Source: Poteriospumella lacustris
Lineage: Eukaryota > Sar > Chrysophyceae > Chromulinales > Dinobryaceae
Assembly: GCA_008000375.1 (NCBI GenBank)
Contig: SMOI01000045.1
Coordinates: 94,376-158,375 of the forward strand
DNA length: 64,000 nt
Direction of reading: 5' to 3'
Shown: piece by piece, positions 34,459-48,304 of the stretch
Layout of the letters: each line of letters opens with the position of its first letter
How positions within the stretch are numbered: the first letter of the stretch is position 1
Program-made: the position numbers and the translations under genes
The notes under the pieces: model-generated
The model's input: the letters and a program-made list of their open reading frames with translations, nothing else
Told to the model about the DNA's origin: nothing
The model's database searches: none

Positions 34459-34811
34459 ATTAGGTGGTGACCAGCGGCGCAAAGGGGGTCGGTAAAGCCA
34501 TTGCCATTAAGAATGTGCTTGAGGCGTGATAGTATTTATTAGTATCAAGTGGAATGAATCAAATAGCGAATGGAATGCACATTATTGAGTTCAAATATTT
34601 ACTTAAAAAATCGTAAGTATAACAGTCACACGTGATTCCTGTCTACGATCCATTGATCGAGCAAAAACACGGTACCGAAAGTGCTATTATTGGCGTGCAT
34701 TTTCCACGGTCGTTTTTGCCCTTCGGGAATTCGCCCCGAGTTATCAAATGATCTGGTGCACAAAACACTCACTCACGAACCAAAATGAACAAACATACAA
34801 GTGGAAAATGA

Positions 34812-35250
34812 CTAAAGACCACACGACCTTGTACAGAAAACAGGAGCCCTATTAAAGTTGAGTGAAATAGACTTTGCGAGGACGTTGGGGTTATTAGGCA
34901 CCGCTCTGCTCTCTATCGCAAGTGCAGGATCCGCGGGCTGTTTCCACTCGTGGTACGCCCTCGGGGTACTACTATCTCCCCGTAGGAGCCAGTTAGCCCA
35001 CCAGAACTCACACTCCACCTTACGAAGATCAAAAACCGACTGTAAGTCTGTAACACCTGGAATATTGACAGAAACGTTCGAGGTGAAGCTGCCGTTGCCA
35101 AGAGCAATGTACAACAATCAAAGGAAATAGAAAGCCCCTGATAACCTGGATCTGTATTCCAAGCACCGGTCGACGTATTCACATGCAACGTCCAAAACGC
35201 CCACACGGCTGCCAATGCAGTGGGTGCCCCTGAGGTGTGGATTGCTAATG
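34812..35250 (-). pseudogene. Tentative CRESS-DNA-virus-like capsid remnant
   Basis: Two adjacent minus-strand frames look like parts of one coding sequence broken by a frameshift near 35115-35125. The upstream part runs from about 35250 (ending GYQGLSISFD) and the downstream part to a UAG at 34812. The downstream part has the pattern IPGVTDLQSVFDLRKVECEF, which recalls the strand-loop-strand around FDxYRI in single-jelly-roll capsids of CRESS-DNA viruses. I see no replication-associated gene nearby. It could instead be an unrelated decayed gene. The break and lack of a clear start argue against function. Confidence 0.3.
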
Positions 35251-35531
35251 ATCAGTCCGGTGCTCCTCCTCCTCCGGGTTCTCAGGTGGCTGGCTGTCTT
35301 GGAGTGCAGTGATGTTACTCGAGTATGCAGTCAGACCCATCGCGCAAGTCCAAGAAGGTTCTAGTATGTACAGTATGTATCCAAAGCAGCATGTCTACCA
35401 CGCCATTGGATGTATCTAAAGCAGCGTGTCGGATCCGGCAGGTAACTTAGTACAGGGAAGGGAAGGAAACGGCATGGGATGTTTGAGGATGGCTTGTACT
35501 AGTAGTTCGTAAGGAGACAGACCATCAGTCC

Positions 35532-35566
35532 TTACCCTAACCCTACCGGGGGGAGGGGGTGGGAGG
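35532..35566. repeat. Interstitial telomere-like motif plus G tract
   Basis: TTACCCTAACCCTACC (about two and a half TTAGGG-type units on the minus strand) is directly followed by a G-rich tract with runs of six, five and three G that could form a quadruplex. Confidence 0.6.
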
Positions 35567-35639
35567 AAGGTACTGCAGAATCTAATCATTAACTATCGGC
35601 GCTGGATCTCTTTGGCGCTAGATCCTTTTCGAACATAAG

Positions 35640-35658
35640 CCGTACCGTACCGTACCGT
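35640..35658. repeat. CCGTA microsatellite
   Basis: Nearly four units of CCGTA in a row. Confidence 0.9.
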
Positions 35659-35901
35659 CTTTTTGTTGCAAATTTAGGTGCGAGTTACAGTGAGTACACG
35701 ACAAAGAGTCGTTGAGGGCTACTCTACGCTACTGTATATGTAGTCTAGATATATAGAGAGCGTGAAAGTACTTGGGTGTTTGGAATGCTGGAATGCATCA
35801 GGGGGGAGGGGGCAGACAAGTGGAGCTTGTTGTCGTTGTTGTTGTGAAAGTTTCGTTTAAAATGCATTTACACTTCCCTAATCGCTCTCTGCTTCTACCC
35901 T

Positions 35902-38900
35902 CTACTCTTCCAGCTTCCTCTTCCCCAAAACTCTTTCTTCGTTGTTGTCACTTTCCGGCAGCAACTTCGAAATGACGATCTATAAGAGAAACGAAACCGT
36001 TAGACTGCAAGTTAAAACAAGAGCAGCTCAATCTTTCTTCTTTTGGAGATTTTACCTTCAGGGTTTTCAGACGATCTGGCCAGGACTGATGCGATGATTT
36101 GTTGTGGAGGCGGGGAGTTTCCAAAAAGTGACGACTCAATTCCAGCAAACTGACAAAAGCCTTCGTGACACTTCCCGGACGATTCAAAGAATGGACCGCC
36201 AATCGCTCGATAACAGCCGATAAATTTGCCAAGGAACTCTTCGAGACGTTGGCGTGGAAAACGCGGGAACAGATCTTCACGGCATCATCGAAGCGATTCA
36301 GTAGAAAAACAGCACAAGCGGCACATTCCAATACGGCATACGAATATGCAGCGTCACGCTCCGAGCGACGACAATCTTCCTTATATGTTGTCATGTACAA
36401 TCTCTCCGCCTCGACATACTTCGATTCCATCAGGAATGTATGAGCGAGATTCAGCGAAAGCATCATATCTTCAGCTCCAAACGCGAGTTGGCGGATCTGC
36501 AACACAAATTAGACGTGGTCGGTCGCACAAACAACGTGGGTCAGAAGAATTACCTTGTTAAAGATTTGCTTGGCAGATTCGAATTCCTCTTTCTTCGCAC
36601 AAATAATGCCCAGGCCATTTGCAGCATAAAGATTTCTGACATGGTCCTGCAGAACATTGAAGTAGTACTTGTAACTCGACTTGGGGTCAACTGCATTCAT
36701 ATACAGATTTCCCAGAGAAAGCAAGACCGTCGGATCCTTCTTCGCGTTGGGGTTCTACACACCACGAATATGAATGAATTAAGGTGAGAAAAAAAACAAA
36801 AGACTTCGACGCAACGATCGATTCCCTTACATTGTCAATGCCCATCTCGTAGCTTCTCTTCGCCTCTTCAGTGCGCCCCATCAACAGAAGGACATCACCT
36901 CGGACCAAGTTGAAATCTCTGGAATTGTTCGTCGATGATACTCGCGATAAAATATCGAGGGCGGCCGCGGGATTCCCCATCAAGCGGCTGATCGATGCCA
37001 ATCGAAGATGGCCTAAATCACACAAATATAAAAATAACTTGGGCTAAACATCCAACGACAACAAGACATTCGGCTTACATTCGTCGTAGCTGGGGTGAAC
37101 CGCCAAGAGAGCCTCGAAAACAACGCGAGCTGCTCGGAACTGCCGTAATGCTTCCAGATAGGTTGCGTAGTTGAACCAATAGTGGATATTAGAAGCAGTA
37201 AAACATTGATTGGCGATTCTCTTTCGCACCGGCAAAGCTTGAGCGTTGATGGGTTTGGACCAAAAGGGATTGCTGCACTTCACCACGCCGTCCGCGATGT
37301 CGTCCACGGTCATGATCAAATCACCCACCACAATCTCGTCTCTTGCACTAAGGCCAAGCTCATTGAGGTCACCAGTAGCGACGGAGAATGTACCAACAAA
37401 GCCACTGATTGATCCATTAAAGGAGCAACCCGTTTCTGCCCACTTGCTGACCAGCCCTTCGAATTCAACCTCTCGCGACAACTCCGCAGAAAATTCGTAA
37501 GGCTGTGAGCCGGTCGACTGGAGAATTGCATCTCTTATTAAGCGAATCGACTTCTCAGGTTTGTTCAATTGGGAATAAATTTGGGCAACATTGTTGAGCA
37601 CCTCAGAACTCACTTTCAATTCCCGGGCGGAGTGGCAATCCATACACGATTGATAACAACGAAGTGCCTCTTCCAAACTGTCGGATCCGCTGTGGTTGTG
37701 ACGCACGAACGCCTGGACTTTCCAAAGCTCCAACTCATATTGGAAATTGATGGCAATCTCCTTCAACTTTTCCAACGGCGTTTGTTCGTTTTTCAACATC
37801 CCGCGCAGAAGTGCCACAAAGGCTTGCGTATCCTTATCAGCGGGATTTTGTTGCAAAACCTTTTCGAAAATTTCAAGCGCAACCTTGTATTCCTTTCTTA
37901 AGAACTGAATTTCAGCCACAGCGAATGCAGCAGAGGGGAAGTCCGGCTTGTCCTTCAATGCTGAACGATAGCTGTCCAAAGCAGCTGGCAAATTCTTTTG
38001 TTGGTGCTTCACCTTTCCAACTAAGAAATGAGTCTCTGCCCTCACAGAAGGGGATTGCGAATGCTTCAGCGCATTTTCCAGAAGAGATGATGCAGCAAAC
38101 AGGTTGTTGATATTAACCTGAGCGATTTCGCTGTGAGTAACATTATCAGGAATAGCGCCGTCCACAACAATCTTGAAAACTTGGGATCCATCGTTTTCTT
38201 CGCTTGGGTACTCCGTTACTGACTTGATGAGAAAACATTGCTTGAAAGAAGACAACTTCAGCAAGTTTCCTTCAACAAACACAGATGACGGGCATCGAAC
38301 GTTGACGACGATGGTGTCGTTGCCCATAAACGAACATGCGGACAGACATTCGAACGGAAACCATGAGTGATAGTATTGATTCGCGAGGAGGTTCCAAACA
38401 ACGGGATTCGTGGGATCCAGACGATTGGCCAAGGAAAAGCATTCAAAAGCGCTTCTTCTCAAATCTTTTCGTTTGGCGTAGTTCTTATCGGCCTCCATCA
38501 AATCCACTAAACCCATGAGGACAAGTGAGGTGGAGTCCATGCTCTAAAGGAGGTCATATCGATCAGCCACGAGAAGAAAAGCAAAAAATGAAACTACACA
38601 GCTCTAACCTCAAGAGAAACTGCACGTTGGGCTGCGAGTGAGCATTTTTCAAATTGCAGCAGCTTGTAGTAACATAATGCCAGTGATGATCGGAGTGAGG
38701 GATCACATTGAGGATTCGCCACCAATGCCTTGGAGAACAGTTCAGCGGATTGCGTATATCGCCCTGCAGCGTAATGCACCATTCCCTGTTTCAGCGCGAC
38801 ACAACGTTCGACGATTTGAAATAATGCAATTCTTATCGCTGACAACGAATTGGCTTACCGATCCAATATAGCTCAAGTAGAGGTACTTTCGCTTGGAACT

Positions 38901-39639
38901 GTCTTGAGCATTGACAATGCGCTTGTGAACAGAGGCAAAAGATTCCTCCGCGCGGCCAATATCGCCTGAAAGGGATTTTGACGACATTAAGAGGGACAAT
39001 TGAAGCAGTACCAAACCTAGCCAGCTCACCTAGAACGAGATAATAGAACCCTTTCAAAATGAAGGACAGCGCGTACAGTTTCACTGTCTCATCAGCAAGA
39101 CTGAAATACTCATTGCACTTTCTCATCATCTCAGTGACATTTCCAAGACGATTACTGTCGCAGAACTTCGTGTCAAACATGCTTAAAATCTCTTTCGCTG
39201 CCAAGCAAAGGTAGATATCAGCAAGAGATTCGACGCTCTCGGGTTGCTGCAAGTAGACTTTGTTGAGAAACTCTATAGGTCGCAGCACAAATCACAGATT
39301 ATTGCTAGAAAACTAGCAAAGGAAGATGTTTGCACATGCCTGAAACCTTTAAACTCTGGATGATATCGTTCAACACAGCTTCGAATGCTTCACCATTTCC
39401 TTGCTTGAAATATTCCACCTGACACGAACGAAGAACAGCGTTGAAAAGGGCGCAAACAGACCAATTTCGACAAAAGAACATACTGCACATTGCTTCCAGA
39501 CTCGAAATGGGGCTAATTCAGAGCGAAGCGCATCGATGAGGTCGTCGCACTCAGCTGGAATTTCATCGGCAAAGAAAAGGATCGCTCCATTTATCTTTCC
39601 CAATGGAATTTGCAGAATTCCACTGTCTTCAAGACTCAT
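35902..39639 (-). CDS. CTR9: CTR9, PAF1 complex TPR subunit
   Basis: Ten exons: 39639-39484, 39418-39347, 39270-39030, 38965-38859, 38785-38609, 38543-37079, 37012-36831, 36754-36554, 36496-36056 and 35979-35902, giving about 1039 residues. Landmarks: an N-terminal IPLG motif, VEYFKQGNGEAFEAVL, TPR units such as GMVHYAAGRYTQSAELFSKA and DPTNPVVWNLLANQYYH, and the family signature VRNLYAANGLGIICAKK with NLAHTFLMESKYVEAERLY. It scaffolds the PAF1 complex on RNA polymerase II. Two beta-rich insertions interrupt the TPR array (about residues 322-392 and 597-697). The third exon needs the second of two overlapping AGs to keep frame. The Lys/Glu-rich tail typical of CTR9 is short. Confidence 0.88.
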
Positions 39640-39993
39640 TTTAGAGATGCTTTTAATCCCAGAAAGGTGAGAAACGAAGTGATTTCACTCCGAATCAGAC
39701 GAAGGAGAACATCCCATCGATCCCATTTGTTACCCACAACAACACGCTTTGATGAAGGCCCCGCCGCTCAACAATAAACGCAAAGATAGCTGTATTCTAA
39801 TGTACCCATTGTTATATTGAAGCGGATAATAAGAACTTTGTTAAATAGCAAATACGTACAATCGAAAATTTGGCTGTTGGCCTCTCGCTCTCGGCATCTT
39901 CTTGTGCGCGCAGAAGTGTCAATCAATAGCTCTCATCTGATTCCAACACTTCATAATTGAAAAGCAAAAGTTTGTTCCTCAGCTTCCTTCAAA
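39640..39993. promoter_or_regulatory. Divergent promoter region CTR9 / GME
   Basis: This 354-bp region lies between divergent starts; no gene seen. Confidence 0.4.
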
Positions 39994-41157
39994 ATGGTCG
40001 ATTCTGTGATTCGAGGTTTCCTGGAAAGTCATCCAGAAGAGTTGGTCAACGGACAACTCAGAGTGTGCATTGGCGGAGGCGCTGGATTTATTGGATCCCA
40101 CATTGCGAAGAAGTTCAAGGAATTGGTACGAGTGATTCGCACTGAGGAAATACTGGCACTAACTGTTTCTATTGTCTAGGGTTGCTATGTTATTGCGGCT
40201 GATTGGAAGGAAAATGAGTTTATGAAGGCCGAAGAGTTCTGCAATGAGTTCCACCAGGTTGATTTGCGCCTCCTTGAAAATTGTCTGAAGGTTACGGCAG
40301 GTTGCCAACATGTGTATAATTTGGCTGCAGATATGGGAGGAATGGGATTCATCGTTTCCAACCAGTCTGTGCTCCTATATAACAACACAATGATTTCATT
40401 TAACATGCTGGAAGCTGCCCGCCAGACTGGAGCGCTCCGTTACTTTTACTCCTCGACTGCATGCGTGTACAACGAAGCGCTGCAGATGGATCCTGAAAAT
40501 CCTGGTTTGAGAGAGGATATGGCTTGGCCCGCTAGACCCCAAGATACGTACGGATTGGAAAAGCTTTACGCAGAGGAAATGGCTATCGCATACGCGAAGG
40601 ATTTCCCCATCAAGACGCGCATTGCTCGTTATCACAATGTGTATGGCCCCCGCGGTACATGGAAGGGTGGCCGCGAAAAGGTCCCTGCCGCTTTTTGCAG
40701 AAAAGCTGCGGCGTCGTCTGTTGAATTCGAGGTTTGGGGAGACGGACTTCAGACTCGTTCGTTCATGTTCATCGATGATTGCGTGGAAGGTTCGATCAGA
40801 ATCATGCTTTCAGATTGCGCGGAACCATTGAATTTGGGCACTGACGAAATGGTTGACATGAATGAATTCGCAAGACTTGCGATGGGCTTCGCTGGCAAAG
40901 ACTTACCGATCAAACACATTCCTGGTCCTCAAGGAGTGCGCGGTAGAAATAGCGACAACACCATGATCAAGGAGCGATTGGGATGGGCTCCTTCTATTTC
41001 CATTCGTGATGGTCTGAGAGTCACATACGATTGGATTAAGGTAGAGGTGGAAAATGACATTGCTCGAGGCATTTCCACCGCTGCACAACTTGCCAGTTCA
41101 AAGGTCGTCGTTCAAGTAACCGACACTCTCGATGAATTGAGTAAGAAGGCAACTTAA
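39994..41157 (+). CDS. GME: GDP-mannose 3,5-epimerase
   Basis: Exons are 39994-40125 and 40180-41157, giving 369 residues. It is an extended SDR enzyme: NAD-binding GGGAGFIGSHIAKK near residue 28, NLAADMGGMGFI, the YxxxK-type active site in DTYGLEKLYAEE, and substrate-loop residues in RYHNVYGPRGTWKGGREKVPAAFCRK, all close to plant GME. It converts GDP-D-mannose to GDP-L-galactose (and GDP-L-gulose), used for ascorbate or L-galactose-containing glycans. The enzyme is absent from animals and most fungi, so it helps to narrow the host lineage. The start gives the usual N-terminal length. Confidence 0.93.
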
Positions 41158-41213
41158 TCATTGCTGCATTGCTGATCACCACCATTTTTTATGTAATTTC
41201 TTTTATTACATGC

Positions 41214-42200
41214 TTAAAAGTCCAGCAACGAACTCTGGTGTGACGAAGGTGAAGGGTCTGGTTTTGAAGTTGATGGGAACCCGAAAGGATCCGAAGAAGA
41301 TGCAGTTGAGGACCAGCCACCCGCAAATGGATCACTATGATGACAAAGGCACTTATTATGCCTGAGAATAAATTGCGATGTACAAATGCGTTCCATACCT
41401 TGATGTGGAACTTTGATTGCTCCCCCATCCAAAGGGATCACCTGAAGATGTACTAAACGGATCCGAGGAAGGCGCATGAGCAGCAGGAGCGGGCGCTGCC
41501 GTTGCTGCTGGAGACTGTGACGGCTGTCTCATGTCGGGAGGGGGAAGAAGCCCACCAGATTTAAGTGGCTTGGGGGCATTCGGATCCGCGCCTTCGGCTT
41601 TCTTCGTATTCTGTGCAATATGGGTAAGAATAAGAAAATCAACTACCCAGTATCCCTTTGATGCGTCTTACCAACTTGATTTTAATTTTTTCACCTTCTT
41701 TCAAAGTGAGATCAACGGGAGTGGTGTGCTCAGCAAAAAATTTTGAGGCATTTTGTTCTCGTTCCAATTCGTTTCGAAACTCAGACAAAGCAACATTAAA
41801 ATCAAACGCATCGTTTCTTTCATTGAAGGCAATTCCAATGTATGCGTGACGTCCTTGCTGATTAGTAATTCGAAGAACGAAATATCGTCCACTGTCAAGC
41901 ACCTTTTGAACAGCGCTTTCCTCGGTGGCGTGACAGACAGCAAAAACTTGATTTTTGTCGTCAAAGAGGATGATGGCAACTGTTCTTCCTTTTGCAACAA
42001 TCTTCAACTTTCCAGTCCAACTGGGATCCTTCGGCCAATCAGACGCTCTATGGCCCTCTAAGAATATAAACGCTCAAAACAAGATCTTCCCCATTCAAAA
42101 GCATTTGTCAAAATTTACCAGCAGATTTTTGAGCTGGAATCCGAAAAACGTGAACCTGGGGGAGTTGGCATAAAGTTCTCTCTATCTCGTCGTCTTGCAT
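41214..42200 (-). CDS. NECAP: NECAP-like adaptin ear-binding protein
   Basis: Exons are 42200-42119, 42057-41672, 41610-41399 and 41334-41214, giving 266 residues. Residues 1-150 form the NECAP PHear domain: VHVFRIPAQKSAEGHRASDW, WTGKLKIVAKG, SGRYFVLRI, HAYIGIAFNERNDAFDFNVAL and LKEGEKIKIKL. The tail is Pro/Ala-rich with four DPF motifs (SDPFST, GDPFGW, SDPFAGGW, SDPFGF) and a clathrin-box-like LLDF at the very end. It is a cofactor of AP-2 clathrin-coated vesicles. The last intron splits a DPF-rich region and is needed to avoid an early stop. Confidence 0.88.
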
Positions 42201-42627
42201 CGTCGAATGTTAATGCGAAATCACTTGATCAAAATAAATGAATTCCAAATTGGATTTCGTTGTACTAAAGGCACAGCACATGTATGAAGTTGATGAAGAA
42301 ATCGAAGTCCAAAGTCAGGAGCGGGATTCCGATTGGGAACGTGCTGTGCATAAGAGCGAACGGACACACAAGATGGCACCGCATCACCGCATTGCCGCAT
42401 TGCTCTCAGCTGAATCCATCGGAGAACATCAACACGATGACGAGGAGTCTCGTTCCAACACAAACAACTCTCTAACTAACGCAGTTACCATTTCCACACA
42501 AAAATTACTGAGTTTTTGAGCTTCATCCATCGTTGTGCCGGTGGAGAGAAAGAAACAAGGGCTAATTTGCCCGGTACACCTTTGTTTCCACAACAGTTAT
42601 GAGCCCCTGCTGAGCAGTCACTCATCA
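42201..42627. promoter_or_regulatory. Divergent promoter region NECAP / GPKOW
   Basis: This is 427 bp between divergent starts. A 93-residue plus-strand frame (42238-42519) spans much of it without recognisable domains; I do not call it a gene. Confidence 0.35.
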
Positions 42628-43872
42628 ATGAGCGACAACGCGAAAAGAGTATTTGAGTTGAGCTTAAAGACCGCACCCTCGTCCAAGCGACCGCGGCTAG
42701 CAGATAACAGAATTCATCAGATATCATCGGAAGAGGAGCGTGACTCTTTCAAGCGTAATCATGAGGTAGTTCAAACCATTTGCTCCATAGCCGACGGCAA
42801 AATTGAAGCCCCAGATGCGACCACTGATCCTCGTGTCTTGGTAGTTCCTTTGGTCGGTGAGGCGCCTTCAGATGGAGCTAACAAAGGAACTCTGTTAGCT
42901 GCTCTTCAAAGGAACAAAGAACAAAACCCGTCGATAGATGCAAAGACAATCGACCTTGCCAATCATGCTGCTGATTTAGGCGTCAATTCATCCGCATACA
43001 ATAATGTTCCCGTTGAAGAATTCGGCGCGGCACTGCTCAGAGGCATGGGGTGGACAGGAGCAACAACTGATGATCAAAAATCTTCATATAAGGAAATTCA
43101 ACCCAGGAAGAGAGGGCTGGGGTTGGGGGCGTCCATTTCAAATGCGAATACAAATGGAAATCGAAGACAGCGTCAACTTGAGGTGAACGACATTGTGAGG
43201 ACTGAAGTATCAGGGCATGTATGTCGTGCCCTAATCGTTCAATCGTCTGGAGTGCCAGGTTTGAATAAAGTCCGAATCCAGTGTGAGAAAGATGGGAGAA
43301 TTGTTGATGTTGACCGAGGAACAATTACTTTGGTGAGCTCACAAGAACTAGAGGATCGACCATTTGTCGCTCCTTTAATCGAGAGGAAACCTTATTCCCA
43401 CCAAAAGGATATGGGGGAACGTCGTGGTACCGACCTTGTTCCTGAAGGTGCGAAACCAGCGATTCCGCAGAATGGACATCATCAACCCATGGCCCGAGAA
43501 GCAGAGAGCAGCCATGACTCCAGACGACGGGGCTGGCTTTTTCATGGCATTAGGGTAAAAATTGTTTCGAAGAAGGTGGGAGGTTCTGCTCTATACCTAC
43601 AAAAAGGTGTTGTGGAAGATATTCCGCTCCCTGGATTGGCTTTGGTCAAGTGTAGCGCCAATGGACAAGTCGTCGAAGTAAAAGAGAAGTACTTGGAAAC
43701 TGTACTTCCGCGAACGGGAGAAGCGTGCATGGTGTTATCGGGATCACACAGAGGCCAGCGAGCCACATTTGTGGAAAGAAATGACGCAAAGTCTCGTGCT
43801 TCTGTTCAATTAAGTGAGTCATACGAAATCATTTCTATCGATTACGACTCTATTGCCGCGATCAGTTCTTGA
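42628..43872 (+). CDS. GPKOW: GPKOW / Spp2-like G-patch and KOW protein
   Basis: A single-exon gene of 414 residues. It begins with an Spp2/MOS2-type N-terminus (KRVFELSLK, KRPRLADN). The G-patch is VEEFGAALLRGMGW around residues 128-141, followed by the basic RKRGLGLGA. Two KOW-like beta units follow, near residues 190-240 (NDIVRTEVSG) and in the C-terminal third (HGIRVKIVSKKVGGSALYLQKGVVEDI; GEACMVLSGSHRGQRATFVER). This family activates the DEAH helicase Prp2/DHX16 in the spliceosome. The start is the first ATG of the conserved frame, although the frame is open upstream. Confidence 0.87.
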   Translation: MSDNAKRVFELSLKTAPSSKRPRLADNRIHQISSEEERDSFKRNHEVVQTICSIADGKIEAPDATTDPRVLVVPLVGEAPSDGANKGTLLAALQRNKEQNPSIDAKTIDLANHAADLGVNSSAYNNVPVEEFGAALLRGMGWTGATTDDQKSSYKEIQPRKRGLGLGASISNANTNGNRRQRQLEVNDIVRTEVSGHVCRALIVQSSGVPGLNKVRIQCEKDGRIVDVDRGTITLVSSQELEDRPFVAPLIERKPYSHQKDMGERRGTDLVPEGAKPAIPQNGHHQPMAREAESSHDSRRRGWLFHGIRVKIVSKKVGGSALYLQKGVVEDIPLPGLALVKCSANGQVVEVKEKYLETVLPRTGEACMVLSGSHRGQRATFVERNDAKSRASVQLSESYEIISIDYDSIAAISS

Positions 43873-43977
43873 ATTCTGAGCTTACACGTATTCTTCTGGA
43901 GAATACGGGGATCTATGATATGTACATCTAAATAGTAGCCGATGAGTCGCAGTACAACGTGTCAGTACGCACAAAAT

Positions 43978-45853
<1,876 letters not shown>

Positions 45854-48243
45854 ATGCCGCATTTGCGATTTAACGGAAGAGTTTTTCACGTTGCTGGGGA
45901 CGAATTGGCCGTCCCAGCAGTGTGTTCAATTTCCGGAAGGATATTTTGGCTTGTTTTGATCTGCGTTGCGTATGGTGTTAGCTTTGAAAACCTCTCAAAT
46001 TGCTATGATAATGGTTGGCTTGTACAGTGGTATCTTCTTGGCTCGATAGGTCTTTTTGTCTTGTCAGTTATCGTCGAAGTATTGCTAATCAGGGCTTCAA
46101 TGAAGGGATCCATGGTCCTATCTCAGGAGAGACAAGAGTTAGGTGATTTTCTTACCTATAAACTCATCCTCAGCATCGCCCAAGTATTGTGCGCCTGTCT
46201 TGGGGTGATCACGTTGATTGTGAGAAGAATCGTGTCCTGCGACTCAACTGTTTTTCAGAACAATTTGGTTCTGGCTTTTGTTCTCATCGTGGTTATAAGT
46301 CAGTTTATGGACACTGGGCTGATGCTGTGTTGCTGTTTTTGTCTGACCAGGAACGTCGATGATGAAGTGCGGGATGAAAACACTATGGTAGCAATTTGGG
46401 AAGGTCGCTGTCGTCAGCTTTCCCGATATCTGTCGCTTCTATTTTGCAATACTTTTGGCGGGGGAAATATCGAGGAAGGTGTTGATCAAGTGGCACGAGT
46501 TTTGACAACTTTTTTCCATCACAACGGGTTTTTGGATGTGGTAGCGTCCGATGTTGCAGCTGGCATTCTCTTGGTGAGACTTGAACAACGGTCTCGTAAT
46601 CCCATCGTTCAATTTCACGAGACACAGCTCCAAGAGTATAAAGATGCGATATTATCAAACAGCATAGGTTTGTCGACGAGTATTGGTTTGCTGGGCAGCA
46701 ATGCGGCGAGTCGGCAAGTCTACTCTCAACGATTTCTCCCAGGGACGGTGTTGCCTGACCCATCCGTTACTGTATTTGAAATGGAAGATTGGGCCAGATG
46801 CATGGTTTTTGCATTGGCAATTTATTCGCATTTAATGGCAGTTTATATGCATCCATGCACTGGATTGTGTCGACTTTGTGGTACTTGTTGCGTCCCTCAA
46901 GCTTCGTGCTTTTCAAAAGCCAACGAGAAGAAGCTTATTCGCGAAGTTCTCATCGATGGAGACAATTGTTGTCATATGCATAGGGCTGGTCTATCGCTCT
47001 TCACAAAATTTTTGGATCGAACCGAACTCGTGTACGTCTCATTCAAAAATGACACCACACATAAGCCTTACGCGGTCTTCATTGATCATGCGAAGGGATG
47101 GGTAGTCGTTGCTGTACGCGGCACTTTGTCTTTGGAAGATTGTGTTACAGATGCCACTTGCGAACCTGAGGAGGTACGACCTATACAACATTGCTTTCAC
47201 GTGTTTTCTCTTCTGGTGTGCTCATCGCTCTATTTTAGATGTCATCGGCTGGCAATCAATGGGGTTTTAACGGCGAAAGTCGGTGGGCACATGGTGGTAT
47301 GTTGAAGGCAGCTCTACACATTCGAAATGAGTTGGACAGATCAAGTACATTGCGTAACATTTTCAAGGGGACCCATTCCTCCTTTCACACGCCGCTCACT
47401 GAGGTACGTCATGTCAACCAACCATCGACGTCATTTTTGACTTGAATTGATGTTGATCATAGGGTGGTGATGCGTCTTCCTACAAATTGGTGGTGACTGG
47501 TCATTCATTAGGTGCGGGGGCTGCGGTTCTCCTCACTCTTATGCTACGGCACGAATATCCGGAGGTGAAATGCTTCGCCTACGGCGTTCCCGGGTCAGTT
47601 GTGGACGAGACAACGTCGCTGGAAATGTCATCATACGTCACGTCCATTATTCTGGGAAATGACTTGGTCTGTCGATTGAACTTTCATTCGCTCGTAAAAT
47701 TGCGAAATGATGTTCTTGACGCGATATGTCGGGCGAAAGTGAACAAGATGGTGATCATGCGAACTATTTTTCTAAAGGACATCCGTCCAGATGATCTGAT
47801 GTTCGAGGAGGGCAAAGAACCCGATACTCCGTTTAAGGCATCTCTGGAAGTGTTTAAGGTATTATTGAGGAGTTGCTCCCAACCGTTTCCGTCCCTAATT
47901 ATGTGTTGACTGCTTTCCAGAGTGAAATGGCGGAGAAATTATCAAAGTATCATGGGCTGCAGCTTAAGATTCCAGGTCGCTTGATTCATCTTACCAAATT
48001 TGCTACAAGTAAGGTTTTTACTTTTGGTGCTTCATTCGTACTGGTGTCTTATTTTCGTTTCTTTCGATAGGCAAAGAATGCTGCTCCACCAGACGTCTAT
48101 ACCTTCCAGTATCACGTCCCATTGAAGCCTTTGACAAAATCGTTGTAAGCTCAACGATGGGTGCAGACCATTTCCCCGACCAATACTATTATGAGCTCTG
48201 CCGTCTTCGCGACATATTTGTCTCGCCTAAATTGGATCTCTGA
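45854..48243 (+). CDS. DAGL: sn-1-specific diacylglycerol lipase-like
   Basis: Exons are 45854-47173, 47239-47403, 47463-47858, 47921-48008 and 48071-48243, giving 713 residues. The start MPHLRFNGRVFHVAGDELAVPA matches the DAGL N-terminus and is followed by four membrane segments (for example IFWLVLICVAYGV, LLGSIGLFVLSVIVEVLL, LVLAFVLIVVISQ). The lipase_3 domain contains VAVRGTLSLED, the nucleophile elbow VTGHSLGAGA (Ser near residue 510), Asp in LGNDLVCRL (near 562) and a likely catalytic His in GADHFPDQY (near 691). It hydrolyses diacylglycerol to 2-monoacylglycerol at membranes. All junctions keep frame. Confidence 0.9.
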
Positions 48244-48304
48244 TTGCGTTGTAACCATTCCTCATTTTCCCGTTTAACGACGAACATTTAATTGATCTTT
48301 CCGT

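Larger units (their letters stand above)
33139..34811. other. Gene-poor stretch, part 1
   Basis: I find no confident gene in this 1.7 kb. It begins with the RSPH9-B upstream region. Short open frames occur (minus 33667-33413, minus 33383-33168, and plus 34218-34379, the last encoding 53 residues with one hydrophobic helix), but none has a recognisable domain. The 34.0-34.4 kb part is rich in pyrimidine-biased phrases such as CTATC and TCATC. Confidence 0.4.
35251..35901. other. Gene-poor stretch, part 2
   Basis: This is 650 bp upstream (in plus coordinates) of the CTR9 stop. It holds an imperfect 35-bp-period direct repeat (ATGTATCCAAAGCAGCATGTC at 35375, ATGTATCTAAAGCAGCGTGTC at 35410), a telomere-like motif, a G-rich tract and a CCGTA microsatellite. 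No gene seen. Confidence 0.5.
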
